DNA of 64,000 bases from Diphasiastrum complanatum (Eukaryota; Streptophyta; Lycopodiopsida; Lycopodiales; Lycopodiaceae): the NCBI GenBank assembly GCA_029204225.1, contig CM055094.1:26612541-26676540 (forward strand), read 5' to 3'. Numbering within the stretch: position 1 is the first letter of the stretch; the number at the start of each line of letters is the position of its first letter. The translations under genes were made by a program, and so were the position numbers. The notes under the pieces were generated by a model, which worked only from the letters and a program-made list of their open reading frames with translations, was not told the origin of the DNA and searched no databases. Positions 54,501 to 63,483 of the stretch are shown here, one piece after another.

Positions 54501-57500
54501 TGTGAGTGATTGTAATTTTCCCAGATGTGTGCACATGTATCTTCACCCTTTTATCATGTGATGATGGTTGGGGTGATGCATGCACCATGCATGTGAATGA
54601 ATGTAACACAAAAGGTCACACGTGACTATAGAAGCCATCATGTGAATGCATAGGTCATGCATGCAATTACTAGTGGTGTGGGTGGAGAGCGATTTATTTT
54701 CTTGTTTCATGAAAATGTTATGTATTTTGTGGCTAGTTCATGTGTTAGGTTGTTACGAGAAGCCTTTTCTTCTATTTATGCACATTCAAGGATTAAACTA
54801 CAATCGAAACCTCCTATCCCTTTAGCAAAGTTGTAGTAGAGATTAGTTTAGGCATGGTCCTTTTTCTAACCATTGAATAAGGATTAGCTTGCTGAAACTG
54901 CCTTTTAAGAGCTGGCATGTATTCCCAAAAAGCTCAGAATAGAATTTTTCTGCCCACATAATTGCAACCAAATGTGTTTGGAGGAGGTTCCAAACATGTT
55001 TGGAAACTGCCATCTTTGAAATCCATTCAGACATGGCTTCTATGAAGTTTTTTGTTTTGATAGGTTATGAGACCTTAAAAGAAGAGGGTCTCAGGCCCTT
55101 ATTTGGTTTCCCGAAAGAAGGAAAGGGGGGGGAGGGGGGTGTTCTAGAGTAACTTGATGGCAAGCTTTTCTTGAGCTCTAAGGTAACCAAAGAAGTTTGC
55201 CATGGCCCTGATACAATTTATTTGAAAAAGTGCACCGCATCTCCCTCTTCCAATATTGAAGCTCCCTCATATATGCACAAACAACCAAAGTCTTTTGGAG
55301 GTAAGGGTGTTTCACTACTCTGAAGAAATGGAAGCATCAACTTGATCGAAAAATCGTTTATTTGGAAGATTAGTTGCTTAAATTAGGCCATGTTTTTGGT
55401 AGTTAGGTTGTTACCATTGTTGCATGCAGATACACATTCGTACGGTTGTCCTTATAGGTTTCTGCTTGCACTCACATCTGCGTGCGTGTGGATGGACCAT
55501 ATACAAGTTCTTGTTGCTTTCAATCATGTCGTCATTGCATCTTGTTGTTGCTCGTTGTTGTCGTTCCTTGCTATGCAGATCTGTATTGTTGGGGTTGCTT
55601 TATGTTGCTGATTCATTGAATGGCAGACATCAGACATTCAATAATCATCCTTTTGTGGAAGTGACATGCGTGCTCAACGTTCAAGCTTCATACTTCAAAG
55701 TTTATGCTTTCAAGTTTCAATGGCAGGAAACTTCAACCTTTCATTTTTAGGCTTGCAATGTTTGAATGTTTCAACCTTTTCGTCTCAGATAAGGCTCGTG
55801 CAATTGCATGGGTCATGGCCTCTGGTTGCACCAACAGAATGGTGATAGCATTGGATGCATAGAGTCATGTTGAAATTGTCGGAATAGGTACACAAGTAGG
55901 CAAAAGCAATGAAGGGATCAAGTGCAAATATTGTTGAAAATGGTTTTTTGGCAGTTTGACACGAATCAAAGCTCGTTTGATAGATTTTGTAGGAAAAGGT
56001 GTGGATGTTTGCCTTACGCCTCCAATACATATCAAGGAAAGCTTTTTGAAAGAATTCAACAAAGCATCTTAACGCGAGGAACTAGAGGAAGGTGAAGACA
56101 TTGCAATTTTTGAAATAGGCACAATTCATGCAAGTGCAAAAAGTGCAGGAGTTGATAAGGGGGGAAAGGGCCCTTTGGTAGCGAGTGGGAGAAACTACAC
56201 AACCAAGACACATGAGATACATTTAGGCACGCTATTTTTGTAGAGACACTTCCATATAGCATTGTGGACTTTCCTTTTATGAAAGAATTTGTGAAGCAAG
56301 TGACATGCAATCCAACCTTTGCATTGGCATCATGGGAGACTTTGAGGACTAGGGATTCACATGTCGAGGTCTCATCTATCAAAACCCAAATGGAGGTTTT
56401 GGAAAGTAGAATGGGACAAGTATGGGTGCTCTATTGTTTGCAGTGGTTGGTCGGACAATACAAATACAGAGATCGAACCAGAGTAGGCCAATGTTCTCCA
56501 AGGCAGTGGCACGTAGGCTTGAGATTATTGCAATGAGTGTAATTGTTGGGAGACCATTCAATTGAAGTACACTGGAACTGCAAAAGATGACCCTAAGAGT
56601 ATTAAGTCAAGGAAGCAGTGTGTCCCTTTGCGAAAGGAGTTGGAGCACCTTCTATCAGGATTCATACAAAGAAAAGAGCAGATTGAAGCCAACCACAATA
56701 GAGAAGTTGTTCTATATTCATTGCAATCTCCATTTGTTGAGCAAAATGAAGAAAAATGGAATGAAGCTGAATGAAAGTGTTATTGGAAGAACTCTTGAGT
56801 GAATTGAATGAATATAGACTAATGAGCATAGAAGAAATAAAAACAGTTGATGGTGACATTCCAAATGCTCTTTCAGATGAGCTACTGATCACGGGGTTGG
56901 AGGGACTTGTGAACAAATGATGAAGTTGACGATGCCATTCAGGAGGATTCGTAGAGCTTTTGACAAGGCATGACTTGCATCTAGATTATTGTTTTTCTCA
57001 AAACCTTAGGAAATCATATGTTATATTGCTTTTGCCATTGATTAGTCAATAAAATTTCCTTATACAGGTTAAACTTCAATTATTTGAATTATTGCTACGC
57101 AATATTTACTTTGAATTTTGTGTATTATGGTGTTTAAAGGATGAATGTGTGATTCAGACGTTTAATTTTGAAATGGCTGTGTCACTATTTCTTGTGTTAT
57201 ATGTATGACATTTCAAGTTGGTTCTTGCTTCTTTAAACTGTATATGTTTTCAACTAACCGTATGTCATTCGACGTACGAGTATGGTAGATTCAGAAATAT
57301 TTATTGAGCTTCATTGCAGCTTTGATGTTTAGAAATTAGGGTGCTTGCAATTTGTCTTTTTCTAGTTTTGGTGCGCATCATTAGTGTTGCTATTATATTG
57401 TTGTGGAATATACTGAAGGTCCACTGGAGCTTTATCTTCTTCGACTCTCAGACAATCTTTTCAAACTGAGGGGCTATTTCAAGCCAGTAGCTCCACAAAT

Positions 57501-58418
57501 TGCAATCAAGTCTCTATTATAGGTTAACCTTTGCTAACATCCTCACTGCTGGGAATGAAACCTTGGTTACTTCGGTTGCCTGACACATGAAACTCTTCAT
57601 CTCGCATGAGAAGTCTTTCTAGATATGTAGGTGATAGGTCCATGAGGCATGTGGTTTTTGAGGCTAGCTTGATATAAATCTAGATTCATGTCTCAACAGC
57701 TTGAAATGATTATTTCATGAACTTGTTGGAGCAAGGTTGAGGCTCAAAGCATATATGTACAGCTACTTTCCATGATTACAGCAGGTTCATCTAGTTTCTT
57801 AAAGAAAATTTGGGGTAAGACCAATAACATTCAGGTCCGCCATGTAATTCATGAAGTTTTTTCTTTTCTGCATTATAATTGCAGATTTGGTCAATGTTTG
57901 CAACAAAGATAGCCTCTTCAGTTTGGTGATGTTTTCATTCTAGACAGTATATCATGTTTGTCACTCTTAAGTTTTAGTAACTGAAAATGTCGTTGAAAAG
58001 AATGTGTCGTTGTTTATCCTCATAACTGACAGTGTGTATCTTGAGCATGGACGGTATGCAGTCCTAAGCTAGTGTATTGCTTGAATAATTACTGAATATG
58101 TAAAATTGCATTGCATACAAATGATCCTCGGGTGTGTACTTTGCAGGAATTTGATCCAGTAAGACATTTGCTAGAGCAGTTACCCAAAGAAGACTTTGAC
58201 CAAAAGTTTTTGGACGTAAAGGTAATTCATTATCTTCATTCAAGAGCATTTTGAAAAAATATCATTTTATTTCCTTCTCTCTCTCTCTCTCTCTCTTTGT
58301 TTACATGTACTTTTTTTACTGTTTCGGAGACGTTTTATGCGCTCCCACTGATACCACACACTTAACATGTACCTTTCAGTCTTATATGCCTTCTGGCATG
58401 GAAAAGACATTAATTAAG

Positions 58419-58457
<39 letters not shown>

Positions 58458-60478
58458 GTTTCTTTCTTGAATACTATGGTTAGTCGTTTTTAAATCTTAG
58501 ATGGCATTTAACTGTGGGCATTTTTTTGTTTGGAATGACGTGATATCTGTTCGCTCTTCTTTTTGCATCTTTTAAGTTTTATTGTGCCTTTTTTTCACCA
58601 TTTTCCAAGTTTAGATGGTAAGCAGATTATGGTTTGTTTGATTTTGACTCTTGAGTCAATCATACTGTGGACCTGTTTCCTTTTATTCCTTCATTGTCTG
58701 ATATTGGGGCTTTGCATATGGTGTTTCATTTTTTGTATAGGTGTAATTTTTTAATATTGTTATGGTCTCCAATTAATCCATCCTTTTGTTACTTGCAACA
58801 TGTTTTGCAGATAGGGCAGAGGTTTTTGCAACTTGATGCCATTACAGAGAGGCTTTCTAGGCAAGTGATGGAACACCACGAAGAAATGGGTAATTGGATC
58901 CTTCAGGTCCCAAGATTTAAGAATAAAGTTGGTTCATTGATTCGCTTCTCAGAATGCGAATACTTGACAAATTTAGATCTAGATATGCTATGCAGCAAAC
59001 TTCCAATATTTGCAAATGTGGGGGATGTAGCAATTCTTCTATGCCTGACAACACTAAGATTCATTTAAAGCTGAAATATCACCACAATTGCAACTTGCTC
59101 TAGTTGCACGACACTTAATACACTACAACTTGCAATCACCTTCATAAGCGAATCAATGATATAGGAGACCCACGGAATAGGACGAATGCAGGTACCATGC
59201 ACAAGTTACCTGGTGTCATTTGATTAAGTATTCAATACATGTTGTTCAACTTCATTACATAATCCATTCTATCAATTGCGACTCTTAAATGGTTAAAGGG
59301 AAAGCAAGATATCTAATTAGATGTTTTGGAAGCTATAGTCATTCAACTGTCTATTTTTTCCTACGTACATGAAGAGCTTCAACTGCCATTGCTGCATGAA
59401 AATAAAGTTAACAAAGTATGTACTGAAGATATTTTGGAGTAAGTAGAAAGAAGCAAACAGCTAGGTAATGTTTCAAACACTTGAACTTGTGCTTCAAACT
59501 TCTCAAGTGGTTGAGTTTCAAACATCTTAAAGATTTGAAGGCTACTATGACCCCAGGAGTAGATGTCACAGTACTGAATTCGTGAAGATGGTAGGAACTC
59601 ACGGGTTCCTAGAGTTAATGCTTACAAATTCTCATGTTGAGGGCTTTATTGTAATTTTCTAATTGTTCAGTTGAAACAACCTGGTCATTCAACATAGCTG
59701 TGACTCTTTTGTCCTACTTCTATATAGGTCAGCCTCTGAGGTTGGTACCCACCTGAGAGTATTCATGGGAAATAAATAGGATAGAAGCTGGCATTAGAGT
59801 TCTACAAGTTATAATTGCTTTGCTTTCTTCCTACCCCAGTAGTCATAGGCTGAAAATGTTTGAACTTTGCAGAATGAGCCAAGTTAGTACACAAGTCACT
59901 TGAAGCTCACATTTCCAGGACTTTTTAGTTGAATGTTTGTAAAGCTTTCCGGTTATTAGTACTTTGTTCAAGGCTAACCAAGTTAGCTTGATTTCTTTCC
60001 ACCAAAAGTACCTTCAAAGATTGTGAGCTAGCACAACTTTTCAATGAGAAGTTGTCTTGGTTGTGACCCTAAGTCATGTCATAACTCAGAAGCCTGAATC
60101 ATGTCATAACATGGAAGTTTTTTTCAAAGTATCCATAGAGTCTGAAGAATTTTATTCTAGGAGTTTGATAAATAGTTATTTCTTTCTGTGTCCAGTGGAA
60201 GGCATGCAATTGGTGACAGAGCTTGAAAAAGATCTGCAAGTGACTAACATCATTTGCAAGGTATAACTAGCACTTATTATCCTTGTGAGTTTTCTCTGGA
60301 TGAGTTGAATATCACACATAAAGCCTGAAGCTCTACCAGCATGTGGCACATGAAGTAATGCCATTGGTACTTTTGAGGATGGGTACAGAATGGTCGAAGG
60401 CATCTGGCTTCAGCAATGCATGAAGTTTCTCAAGATCTTGTAGTTACTGCCAATGTGAAGAAAAAGCAAATTTTGCTG
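34131..60478 (+). CDS. VPS50: VPS50/syndetin (EARP complex subunit), 5' part, six exons
   Basis: Subunit that, with VPS51/52/53, forms the EARP tethering complex for endosome-to-plasma-membrane recycling. Exons: 34131-34229, 52215-52382, 58147-58221, 58811-58889, 60196-60260, 60389-60478. All introns are GT-AG and the phases join without a stop (192 codons). Landmarks: exon 1 starts [11 protein letters not shown] and ends FSDRPE. Exon 2 begins [55 protein letters not shown] and [17 protein letters not shown] follow. These match the N-terminal Vps54_N-type domain of the Arabidopsis At2g27900/CCDC132 family, including the ICxNGRRHL signature. The remaining ~85% of the protein lies beyond the window or beyond intron 6. 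The short exons sit in introns of 18.0, 5.8, 0.6, 1.3, 0.13 and over 3.5 kb. Confidence 0.92.
34230..35660 (+). other. VPS50 intron 1, proximal part
   Basis: AT-rich, no repeats or ORFs of note. Confidence 0.5.
36150..37560 (-). repeat. Degenerate repeat field (AAGGAATCCATAATGCCCAAGAATGT-like)
   Basis: At least seven diverged copies of a 25-30-bp motif around CAAGGWATYCRTAAWGCCCAAGAATG (near 36170, 36246, 36393, 36458, 37430, 37470 and 37512). They produce spurious minus-strand frames rich in SWTLRIP. Confidence 0.6.
38254..38625 (-). pseudogene. Gag-like fragment
   Basis: A 123-codon open frame ending in [21 protein letters not shown], which resembles the start of plant gypsy gag capsid (F.G......WL..ME.YF). 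The frame ends directly after it. Confidence 0.5.
39665..39760. repeat. GC-rich palindrome array, left
   Basis: Repeated CGCGTCCGCGTCC and its complement GGACGCGGACGC form several alternative hairpins. It is followed by CATTTTCAAA and a T/A run. Confidence 0.85.
39852..39876. repeat. Poly-C tract (25 C)
   Basis: 25 consecutive C, then AT, then 8 C. Such G/C homopolymers are rare in plant DNA and may also be a sequencing weak point. Confidence 0.85.
40191..40195 (+). repeat. Element 2 target-site duplication, left (CATGG)
   Basis: CATGG directly before the 5' LTR is repeated at 46492-46496 directly after the 3' LTR. Confidence 0.9.
40196..40553 (+). repeat. Element 2 5' LTR
   Basis: TGTTACGAGC...TCTATTACA. 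CTCTATATCAGG near 40480 is the likely TATA region, about 70 bp before the LTR end. Confidence 0.95.
40555..40568 (+). promoter_or_regulatory. Element 2 primer-binding site (tRNA-Met)
   Basis: TGGTATCAGAGCCA one base after the LTR is complementary to the 3' end of plant tRNA-Met and primes minus-strand synthesis. Confidence 0.92.
40569..41334 (+). other. Element 2 leader
   Basis: About 770 nt, non-coding, between the primer-binding site and gag. A loose repeat of TCAGCGCTSSMAGAKC (near 40660, 40750 and 40845) recurs, perhaps a packaging or structural element. Confidence 0.6.
41335..42696 (+). pseudogene. Element 2 gag and protease start, two early stops
   Basis: One frame throughout, cut by TAG at 41626 and TAG at 41794. 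The N-terminus is acidic and coiled. The capsid has [13 protein letters not shown] and [12 protein letters not shown], and the nucleocapsid knuckle [14 protein letters not shown] is an intact CX2CX4HX4C. Protease [11 protein letters not shown] follows. TAA at 42694 ends the segment in the protease. Confidence 0.92.
42772..44838 (+). CDS. Element 2 pol: protease end, RT, RNase H (688 codons)
   Basis: Continues the gag frame after the TAA at 42694. IVLGRDWLY is the end of the protease. The RT has [49 protein letters not shown] and the active site [11 protein letters not shown]. The thumb contains YLGHIIS and [12 protein letters not shown]. RNase H has [22 protein letters not shown] and DHESLRYLC, and ends at ADALSRMP. 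An acidic linker of about 110 residues follows, up to TAG at 44836. The RT and RNase H catalytic residues all look intact. Confidence 0.93.
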   Translation: MVSKLNLGIQGYQDERNFQIMHLDRTNIVLGRDWLYSLGPSLHRNYQENTLSFQHKGREIQLHGEHDVPNSPMVCSSELCQLIGDEDHQVFLCDFQFIPEVSISSSIQQKISKLETLLSKFKDVFPENLPHGLPPSREVDHVINLVPGTAPVSKPSYRVSRTEDEEITRQLTDYLGKGQIQTSSSPWASPVLLVKKKEGSMRLCVDYRALNKVTIKNKYPMPRADELFDQLDGAKFFSKIDLRSGYHQVRIKSEDVSKTAFRTRHGHYEFKVMPFGLTNAPATFMTLMNSVLRPYLGKFVVVFLDDILVYSKTRKEQLKHLRKVFRLLRKHKLYAKQSKCEFFVEEVAYLGHIISSDGIKMDPNKVKAILSWLRPQNILELQIFLGLAGYYRRFVKEYAQIAVPMTNLLKGKGKDFIWESAQQESFDALKTALATAPVLKVVDPKQPFVVETDASDFAVGAVLTQGGRPVAFESRKLEPAQTRYSAYEKELFSIVHALKTWRHYLYGANFEVLIDHESLRYLCNQPELRGWKARWAELMQEFDMSIRYRLGKFNTVADALSRMPMINELSFTQIRNELLESLSGKCQHDAFFSTIWNSVQNRQLQTPELVPGAGVSSSKNTAASVEDDDESEYTSSDDVEDSEPVLPKQTPVVEGQLTQGFKWKQYSIQDEYLLYRDRVCVPNSEDYR
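44839..46122 (+). pseudogene. Element 2 integrase and chromodomain, frameshifted
   Basis: The zinc finger (CHDNPSAGH...CQKC) is in the gag-pol frame up to about 45000. A frameshift leads to the catalytic core (45011-45538), which reads [11 protein letters not shown] where the family and element 1 have SISMDF, so the first catalytic aspartate is a valine. The second D (VSDRDSKF) and the E (QTERVN) are present. A second shift near 45520 returns to the original frame for [22 protein letters not shown] and the chromodomain ([18 protein letters not shown]). Confidence 0.92.
46134..46491 (+). repeat. Element 2 3' LTR
   Basis: Follows the purine tract AAGGGGGAGGGAG. Same length as the 5' LTR, with two C/T differences. 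Confidence 0.95.
46508..46525. repeat. Short telomere-type repeat (TTTAGGG)2
   Basis: GGTTTAGGGTTTAGGG in the left part of the hAT-like block, just outside element 2. Confidence 0.8.
46535..46690. repeat. Subterminal repeats, copy A (CACATGGGCACTGTGGGG)
   Basis: Direct repeats of CACATGGGCAC with GGGGCAGGTACA spacers. The same units, better preserved with an 85-86-bp period, occur at 62195-62372 in copy B. They lie upstream of the accessory ORF in both. Confidence 0.75.
46807..47154 (+). pseudogene. Accessory ORF of hAT-like element, copy A
   Basis: A 115-codon frame homologous to 62595-62960, with the same start (ME/MAER.PPKP.GE.RRKLEED) and the same end ([12 protein letters not shown]). 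It has two TGA codons, both where copy B has CGA, so each is one C-to-T change. It also lacks 18 bp (PAVDPV) present in copy B. A TTAAATAGGCACTCACAA box lies 95 bp upstream. No known domain recognised; see copy B. Confidence 0.75.
47521..47572. repeat. (CT)n microsatellite
   Basis: CT tract inside the hAT-like block. A related tract (TGTC)n-(TC)n at 48804-48844 opens a second copy of the sequence that follows it. Confidence 0.95.
47782..48206. repeat. Four tandem copies of a ~112-bp unit
   Basis: Units start GAACCACRAGACCTA at 47782, 47894, 48003 and 48115. Each contains GATCGGT, GAACTTCAACARCTTACTAATTACTTATG and GTGTCATTCA. A fifth diverged copy lies at about 40098-40170, on the far side of element 2. 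Confidence 0.9.
48210..48600. other. GC-rich segment without recognised ORF
   Basis: CpG-rich for this window (for example GGGCCGGCCGGCCGTCCG near 48310). Short frames are open on the plus strand but match nothing I know. Confidence 0.4.
49000..49925 (-). pseudogene. hAT-type transposase C-terminus with AT-hook tail, copy A
   Basis: The upstream exon (about 49925-49721) reads [19 protein letters not shown], the conserved hAT dimerisation-domain segment. A GT-AG intron (49615-49720) follows. Exon 2 continues VNPDE then a TGA where the hAT consensus has tryptophan, LVAAADHEA, a TAG, and a long acidic stretch. It ends in a basic tail with AT-hooks ([10 protein letters not shown] and [12 protein letters not shown]). 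The stop is at 49000. The 5' side is cut by an LTR element starting at 49931. Confidence 0.75.
49931..50325 (+). mobile_element. 5' LTR of a truncated gypsy-like element (element 3)
   Basis: TGTTGGTTATG starts the unit. TATTTATAGGGGC near 50167 is a TATA box, and the primer site TGGTATCAGAGC follows at 50326. No 3' partner is visible. Confidence 0.65.
50326..50337 (+). promoter_or_regulatory. Element 3 primer-binding site (tRNA-Met)
   Basis: TGGTATCAGAGC, same tRNA class as element 2. Confidence 0.85.
50338..51365 (+). mobile_element. Element 3 leader and gag N-terminus
   Basis: The leader holds three copies (about 50685, 50766 and 50833) of a 67-80-bp unit built on TTGATTGGAGGCTGTCCAKCGCCC. 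A gag-like start follows at 51103 ([20 protein letters not shown] then a charged helix [14 protein letters not shown]). Homology ends by about 51260 and the sequence passes into CA and CT repeats, so the element is 3' truncated. Confidence 0.6.
51370..51508. repeat. (CA)n and (CT)n repeats
   Basis: Two short CA tracts, then two CT tracts (51415-51447 and 51470-51506). Confidence 0.9.
51545..51695. repeat. GC-rich palindrome array, right
   Basis: GGACGCGTCC, GGCCCCGGACGCG and CGGACGCGGACGCG units around a central AAATTTCAAAATTTTTTTT. It is the inverted counterpart of 39665-39760. Confidence 0.85.
51700..52214 (+). other. VPS50 intron 1, distal part
   Basis: AT-rich, with a typical acceptor (TGATTTCAG) before exon 2. 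Confidence 0.7.
52590..52873. repeat. Tandem duplication in VPS50 intron 2
   Basis: Two diverged copies (52590-52724 and 52730-52873) share ATTGTGATCATGTCCA.A.CACTCC, TCAATGTGGCARTAAA and CCC.TAAGT. The second carries a short insertion. Confidence 0.8.
54060..54335 (+). pseudogene. Copia RT relic in VPS50 intron 2
   Basis: [14 protein letters not shown] (family: KSLYGLKQAPRAWN) at about 54072, then in a shifted frame [13 protein letters not shown] (family: YVDDG) at about 54200. Stops and shifts occur between them. Confidence 0.7.
54400..55860. other. VPS50 intron 2, no feature recognised
   Basis: No family match. A short G-run (GGGGGGGAGGGGGG) lies at 55126-55140. Confidence 0.4.
55910..56930 (+). 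pseudogene. hAT transposase relic (BED finger to dimerisation domain)
   Basis: [18 protein letters not shown] (about 55920-55977) is a BED zinc finger whose histidine has become arginine. Next, DFPFMKEFV...WETLRT (about 56265-56350) fits the DUF659 region. [21 protein letters not shown] and [13 protein letters not shown] (about 56625-56740) are the hAT dimerisation domain. Order and spacing fit a plant hAT gene with internal deletions and stops. It is distinct from the AT-hook family. Confidence 0.75.
56940..58146. other. VPS50 intron 2, distal part
   Basis: AT-rich; nothing recognised. Ends with acceptor TTTGCAG before exon 3. Confidence 0.5.
58272..58456 (+). mobile_element. 5'-truncated LINE 3' end with (CT)n tail, VPS50 intron 3
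   Basis: About 110 bp (58321-58425) match the reverse complement of the LINE 3' UTR at 1515-1625: GGAGACGTTTTA..CGCTCCCA, CATGTAC, TCTTATATGCCTT.TGGCATGGAAAAGACATTAA. Both copies run straight into (CT)n. Confidence 0.85.
58890..60195 (+). other. VPS50 intron 4
   Basis: No repeat or coding relic recognised. Donor GGTAATT, acceptor TGTCCAG. Confidence 0.6.
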
Positions 60479-61549
60479 GTAAGTGTACTGCCAGCCTTCC
60501 ATATCGGTCACGGTCTAATCAAAATCACGTGTCACTTGATTCTATGTTTATTTTTATATGATGATGCAATGGAGTCAATGATTGAAAAACTCTATCACGA
60601 AAAGTTTCCAACCCAATAAATTTTTTCTTACATTTTGAGTTTCAGTTCAATTATTTTAATCCTATTATAGCAGGGGATGAAGGATCGATTAAAAAATTTG
60701 GGTTGATATTTGGCATCTTACACAATTTACAAAATGCTAATTTAATCTTTGTATAAAGCCATGATTGCTTTTTATTGTTTGACATGGCCCCGGCCATAAG
60801 GTCCCAATAAATCAAGTACTGTCGACAGTCCGCATATCATACTAAATCATGTATTGCAAAACTAGACCAAATAGTAATTAGTGGCTCAGAGAGGTAATTA
60901 CTTCCAAATTTGTTTTCTACTGCTTGAGATCTTTGTTGGAGTAACATAACGTGCCTTTCCCAATTATGCAAGCTTGTGACATCAGAGCCTGGAATAGCTT
61001 TTAGCTTTGACGGTATGCGAAAGCTTCAAAGTGTCCCAGCCACCCACCTTCCAGATAATCTATTGTTGTTGAATCCTCTACAGACATAGAAAAAGTTTAT
61101 GAACTTTGAAAATCGAAGTCAGAAAAACTTTCATTTTCTCCTAGGAGTTCACAGCTGTTGACAGGCATTTGCTCTGAGACAACTGTCACAGCCTTTAACT
61201 TTGAGCTGTGCCTGAGGGCTTTGTACTGAAAGCACAAGATGATCAAGCAACATTTGAAAATAACCTCCAATGGAAGATGAAGTTGAATATTGGACAGAAG
61301 GCAAACATATTGGCTGGAGATTAATTTGAAATGTGAGTTTGATGCATTAGAAGAATTAGTTTCTTGTGCAAAGTTCTAGATGTGTTTTCTTTGGCTCTTT
61401 TTTTGCAGTACCCTTAGCAATTTGAATGCAATTTTTAGCCTCACTTTCTGAAAATAGAATGGCTGGCTTAATGCACAAGAAGCCACTCTCAACACCCATA
61501 GTTGCATAGAAAGTTTCCGGGAATTAGGTTTAGAGTTTTTTGGAATGCC

Positions 61550-61550
<1 letters not shown>
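60479..61550 (+). other. VPS50 intron 6, proximal part
   Basis: Donor CTG|GTAAGT. No further VPS50 exon recognised in the rest of the window. Confidence 0.6.
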
Positions 61551-61551
<1 letters not shown>

Positions 61552-61601
<50 letters not shown>

Positions 61602-61912
61602 TAGTACCCCGTGGTACCGCTGGTATGGTACCGCCGGTACCATAACAGTGGTACCGCCGGTACCATAACAGTGGTACCGCCGGTACGGTACCGCCCTGGG
61701 ATTTGTGGTACCAGGGCGGTACCATAATATAAAAAAAAAAAAAATCCCGTGTTATTTTCGCAAATTTTTTTTTTTTTTTTTTGGTACCGCCGACCGATAT
61801 GGTATCGCGGTACCATATATGGTCCCGCGGTACCGGGACCATATATGGTATCGCGGTACCATATATGGTCCCGCGGTACCGGGATCCGCGGGACCTGGTA
61901 CCGCGGGACCTA

Positions 61913-61968
<56 letters not shown>

Positions 61969-62080
61969 TAGTACCCTCTGGTACCGCTGGTATGGTACCG
62001 CCGGTACCATATCAGTGGTACCGCCGGTACGGTACCGCCCTGGGATCCGCGGTACCAGGGCGGTACCATTTTAATAATTT
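61552..62080. repeat. GGTACC palindrome array with (TA)n tracts
   Basis: Two (TA)n tracts (61552-61598 and 61914-61966) each lead into CATAGTACCC.STGGTACCGCTGGTATGGTACCGCC and end in a hairpin, GGTACCGCCCTGG / CCAGGGCGGTACC. The two units are about 368 bp apart. Between them lies a stretch of nested palindromes (CGCGGTACC, GGTCCCGCGGTACCGGGACC, CCATATATGG). It directly precedes the hAT-like copy B. Confidence 0.9.
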
Positions 62081-62194
62081 TTTTTATTTTTAAATATATT
62101 TTTAGTAATTTTTTTTTGCATATTAACTACCAAAAAAGGACAAAAAAAAGTAAAAAAAGAGGGTACAATACATGATGCAGGGGACTGTTGCAAT

Positions 62195-62372
62195 GGCACA
62201 TGGGCACTGCAAGTGAGCAGACCGAGGGGCCAATGGGAGACCAACACAGGGGGGTAGCATCACATGGGGGCAAGTACAGAGGCACATGGGCATTGTGGGT
62301 GAGCAAACCATGGGCCCAATGGGAGACCAACACAGGGGGGAGCATCGCATGGGGGCAGGTACGGAGGCACAT
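62195..62372. repeat. Subterminal repeats, copy B
   Basis: GGCACATGGGCA at 62195, 62281 and (shortened) 62366, period 85-86 bp, with GGGCCAATGGGAGACCAACAC and GCATCRCATGGGGGCA in each unit. In hAT elements such repeats are transposase-binding sites. Confidence 0.85.
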
Positions 62373-62410
62373 GGAGGGATGATGGGGATCCACATGGCCG
62401 ATCAGGCTGT

Positions 62411-62432
62411 GGGGATAAATAGGCACTCACAA
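62411..62432 (+). promoter_or_regulatory. TATA-like box before accessory ORF
   Basis: GGATAAATAGGCACTCACAA, about 180 bp before the ATG, is conserved at 46712-46731 in copy A. Confidence 0.55.
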
Positions 62433-62594
62433 TGCCATTGTGGTCGGCATTTTCAGAGGCTGTGAGAGGGCTAGTGATAGACAGTGAGAGAGCAAGCGAG
62501 AGCCGGTGACAGGCTGTGAGAGGCTGTTTGAGAGCCAGGGTGCTGTGAGAGGGTGTTCAAGGATCAGGGTGCTGTGAGGAGAAGGTCGATCGAG

Positions 62595-62960
62595 ATGGCT
62601 GAGCGCATACCACCGAAGCCCAAGGGCGAAGCCAGGAGAAAGCTTGAGGAAGATATCCGAAGGCACAACGAGAGGCATCGGAAGCAAGAGGCAGATATCC
62701 GAGAGATGCTGCGACAGACTCGACAGAGAAATCCGGAACCGGAGCCACCCGCCCCCGCTGTGGATCCTGTCCCCGCTGTCGAGCTGGATCTGGATGAGCA
62801 GATCGGAATGAATTTCACACGACGGCAGCTCATCATGGTCAGGGAAAGGGCGGCCAGACGTCGGGCTAACCAGGAGGCAGCTCGGGCTAACCGGGAGGCA
62901 GAGCAAGAGCGACAAAACAATGCACCAGACGAGGGCGAGGAGTCGGTGGAGGATCAGTGA
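62595..62960 (+). CDS. Accessory ORF of hAT-like element, copy B (121 aa)
   Basis: Intact frame, no family recognised. Residues 1-45 are a charged helix (PPKPKGEARRKLEEDIRRH, then R..E.DIREMLRQ). About 47-70 is a proline/valine linker with a short duplication (PAPAVDPVPAV). About 72-90 is the most conserved block against copy A ([19 protein letters not shown]), and 91-121 is a basic helix ([20 protein letters not shown]) followed by an acidic end ([10 protein letters not shown]). The pattern suggests a small nucleic-acid- or protein-binding partner. The ATG chosen is the one conserved with copy A. It converges with the AT-hook ORF at 63484. Confidence 0.65.
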   Translation: MAERIPPKPKGEARRKLEEDIRRHNERHRKQEADIREMLRQTRQRNPEPEPPAPAVDPVPAVELDLDEQIGMNFTRRQLIMVRERAARRRANQEAARANREAEQERQNNAPDEGEESVEDQ

Positions 62961-63483
62961 GGGATGTTTAGAATAGATGAGGTCCACCCGTATGTGGCGG
63001 ACTGTTGCTATGTAGTTTTCGGCAGTTTATGGTGCAGCAAATAACTAGATGGCTGCTTAAAAAAATGACAGTATATGTGATGTTATCCTGATACAACGGT
63101 TGAATATATACATAGTTGTTTTTTGTGCAACGCGAGCCTGGTCATGTAAGATGCAATGTCTGTAATTTTTTTAAATGCAGATGTATTACATGTGTTTATG
63201 AAATGTCATTTGGGGTGTAGGGGTGATTGCTGTGCTCATGATGTAGGTGCATATATGTGAAGCTAGCATTCACTTCAAACGAAATTAAATGAAAATAGGA
63301 TTCACACACGCACATAGAATTCTTCAACATAAAATAAAGCATCACATGTACAGAGCGACATACGCACAATGTGCAGCAAATAATGTAGGCCAAACACTGT
63401 ATATAATGTGAAAAATCATCTGAGTACAATGGTAGACCGTCTGCTAGAGACAAACTACTGAAACTAAAACAACAAAGCCACAA

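Noticed and set aside
34131-60478. Identification as VPS54 of the GARP complex
   Set aside because: The Vps54_N-type domain is shared, but the [18 protein letters not shown] start and the ICxNGRRHL signature fit the At2g27900/CCDC132 (VPS50/syndetin) family better.
61376-62093. ORFs with IYIYIY and WYRRY repeats
   Set aside because: They translate (TA)n and GGTACC palindromes in several frames at once; pure repeat artefacts.
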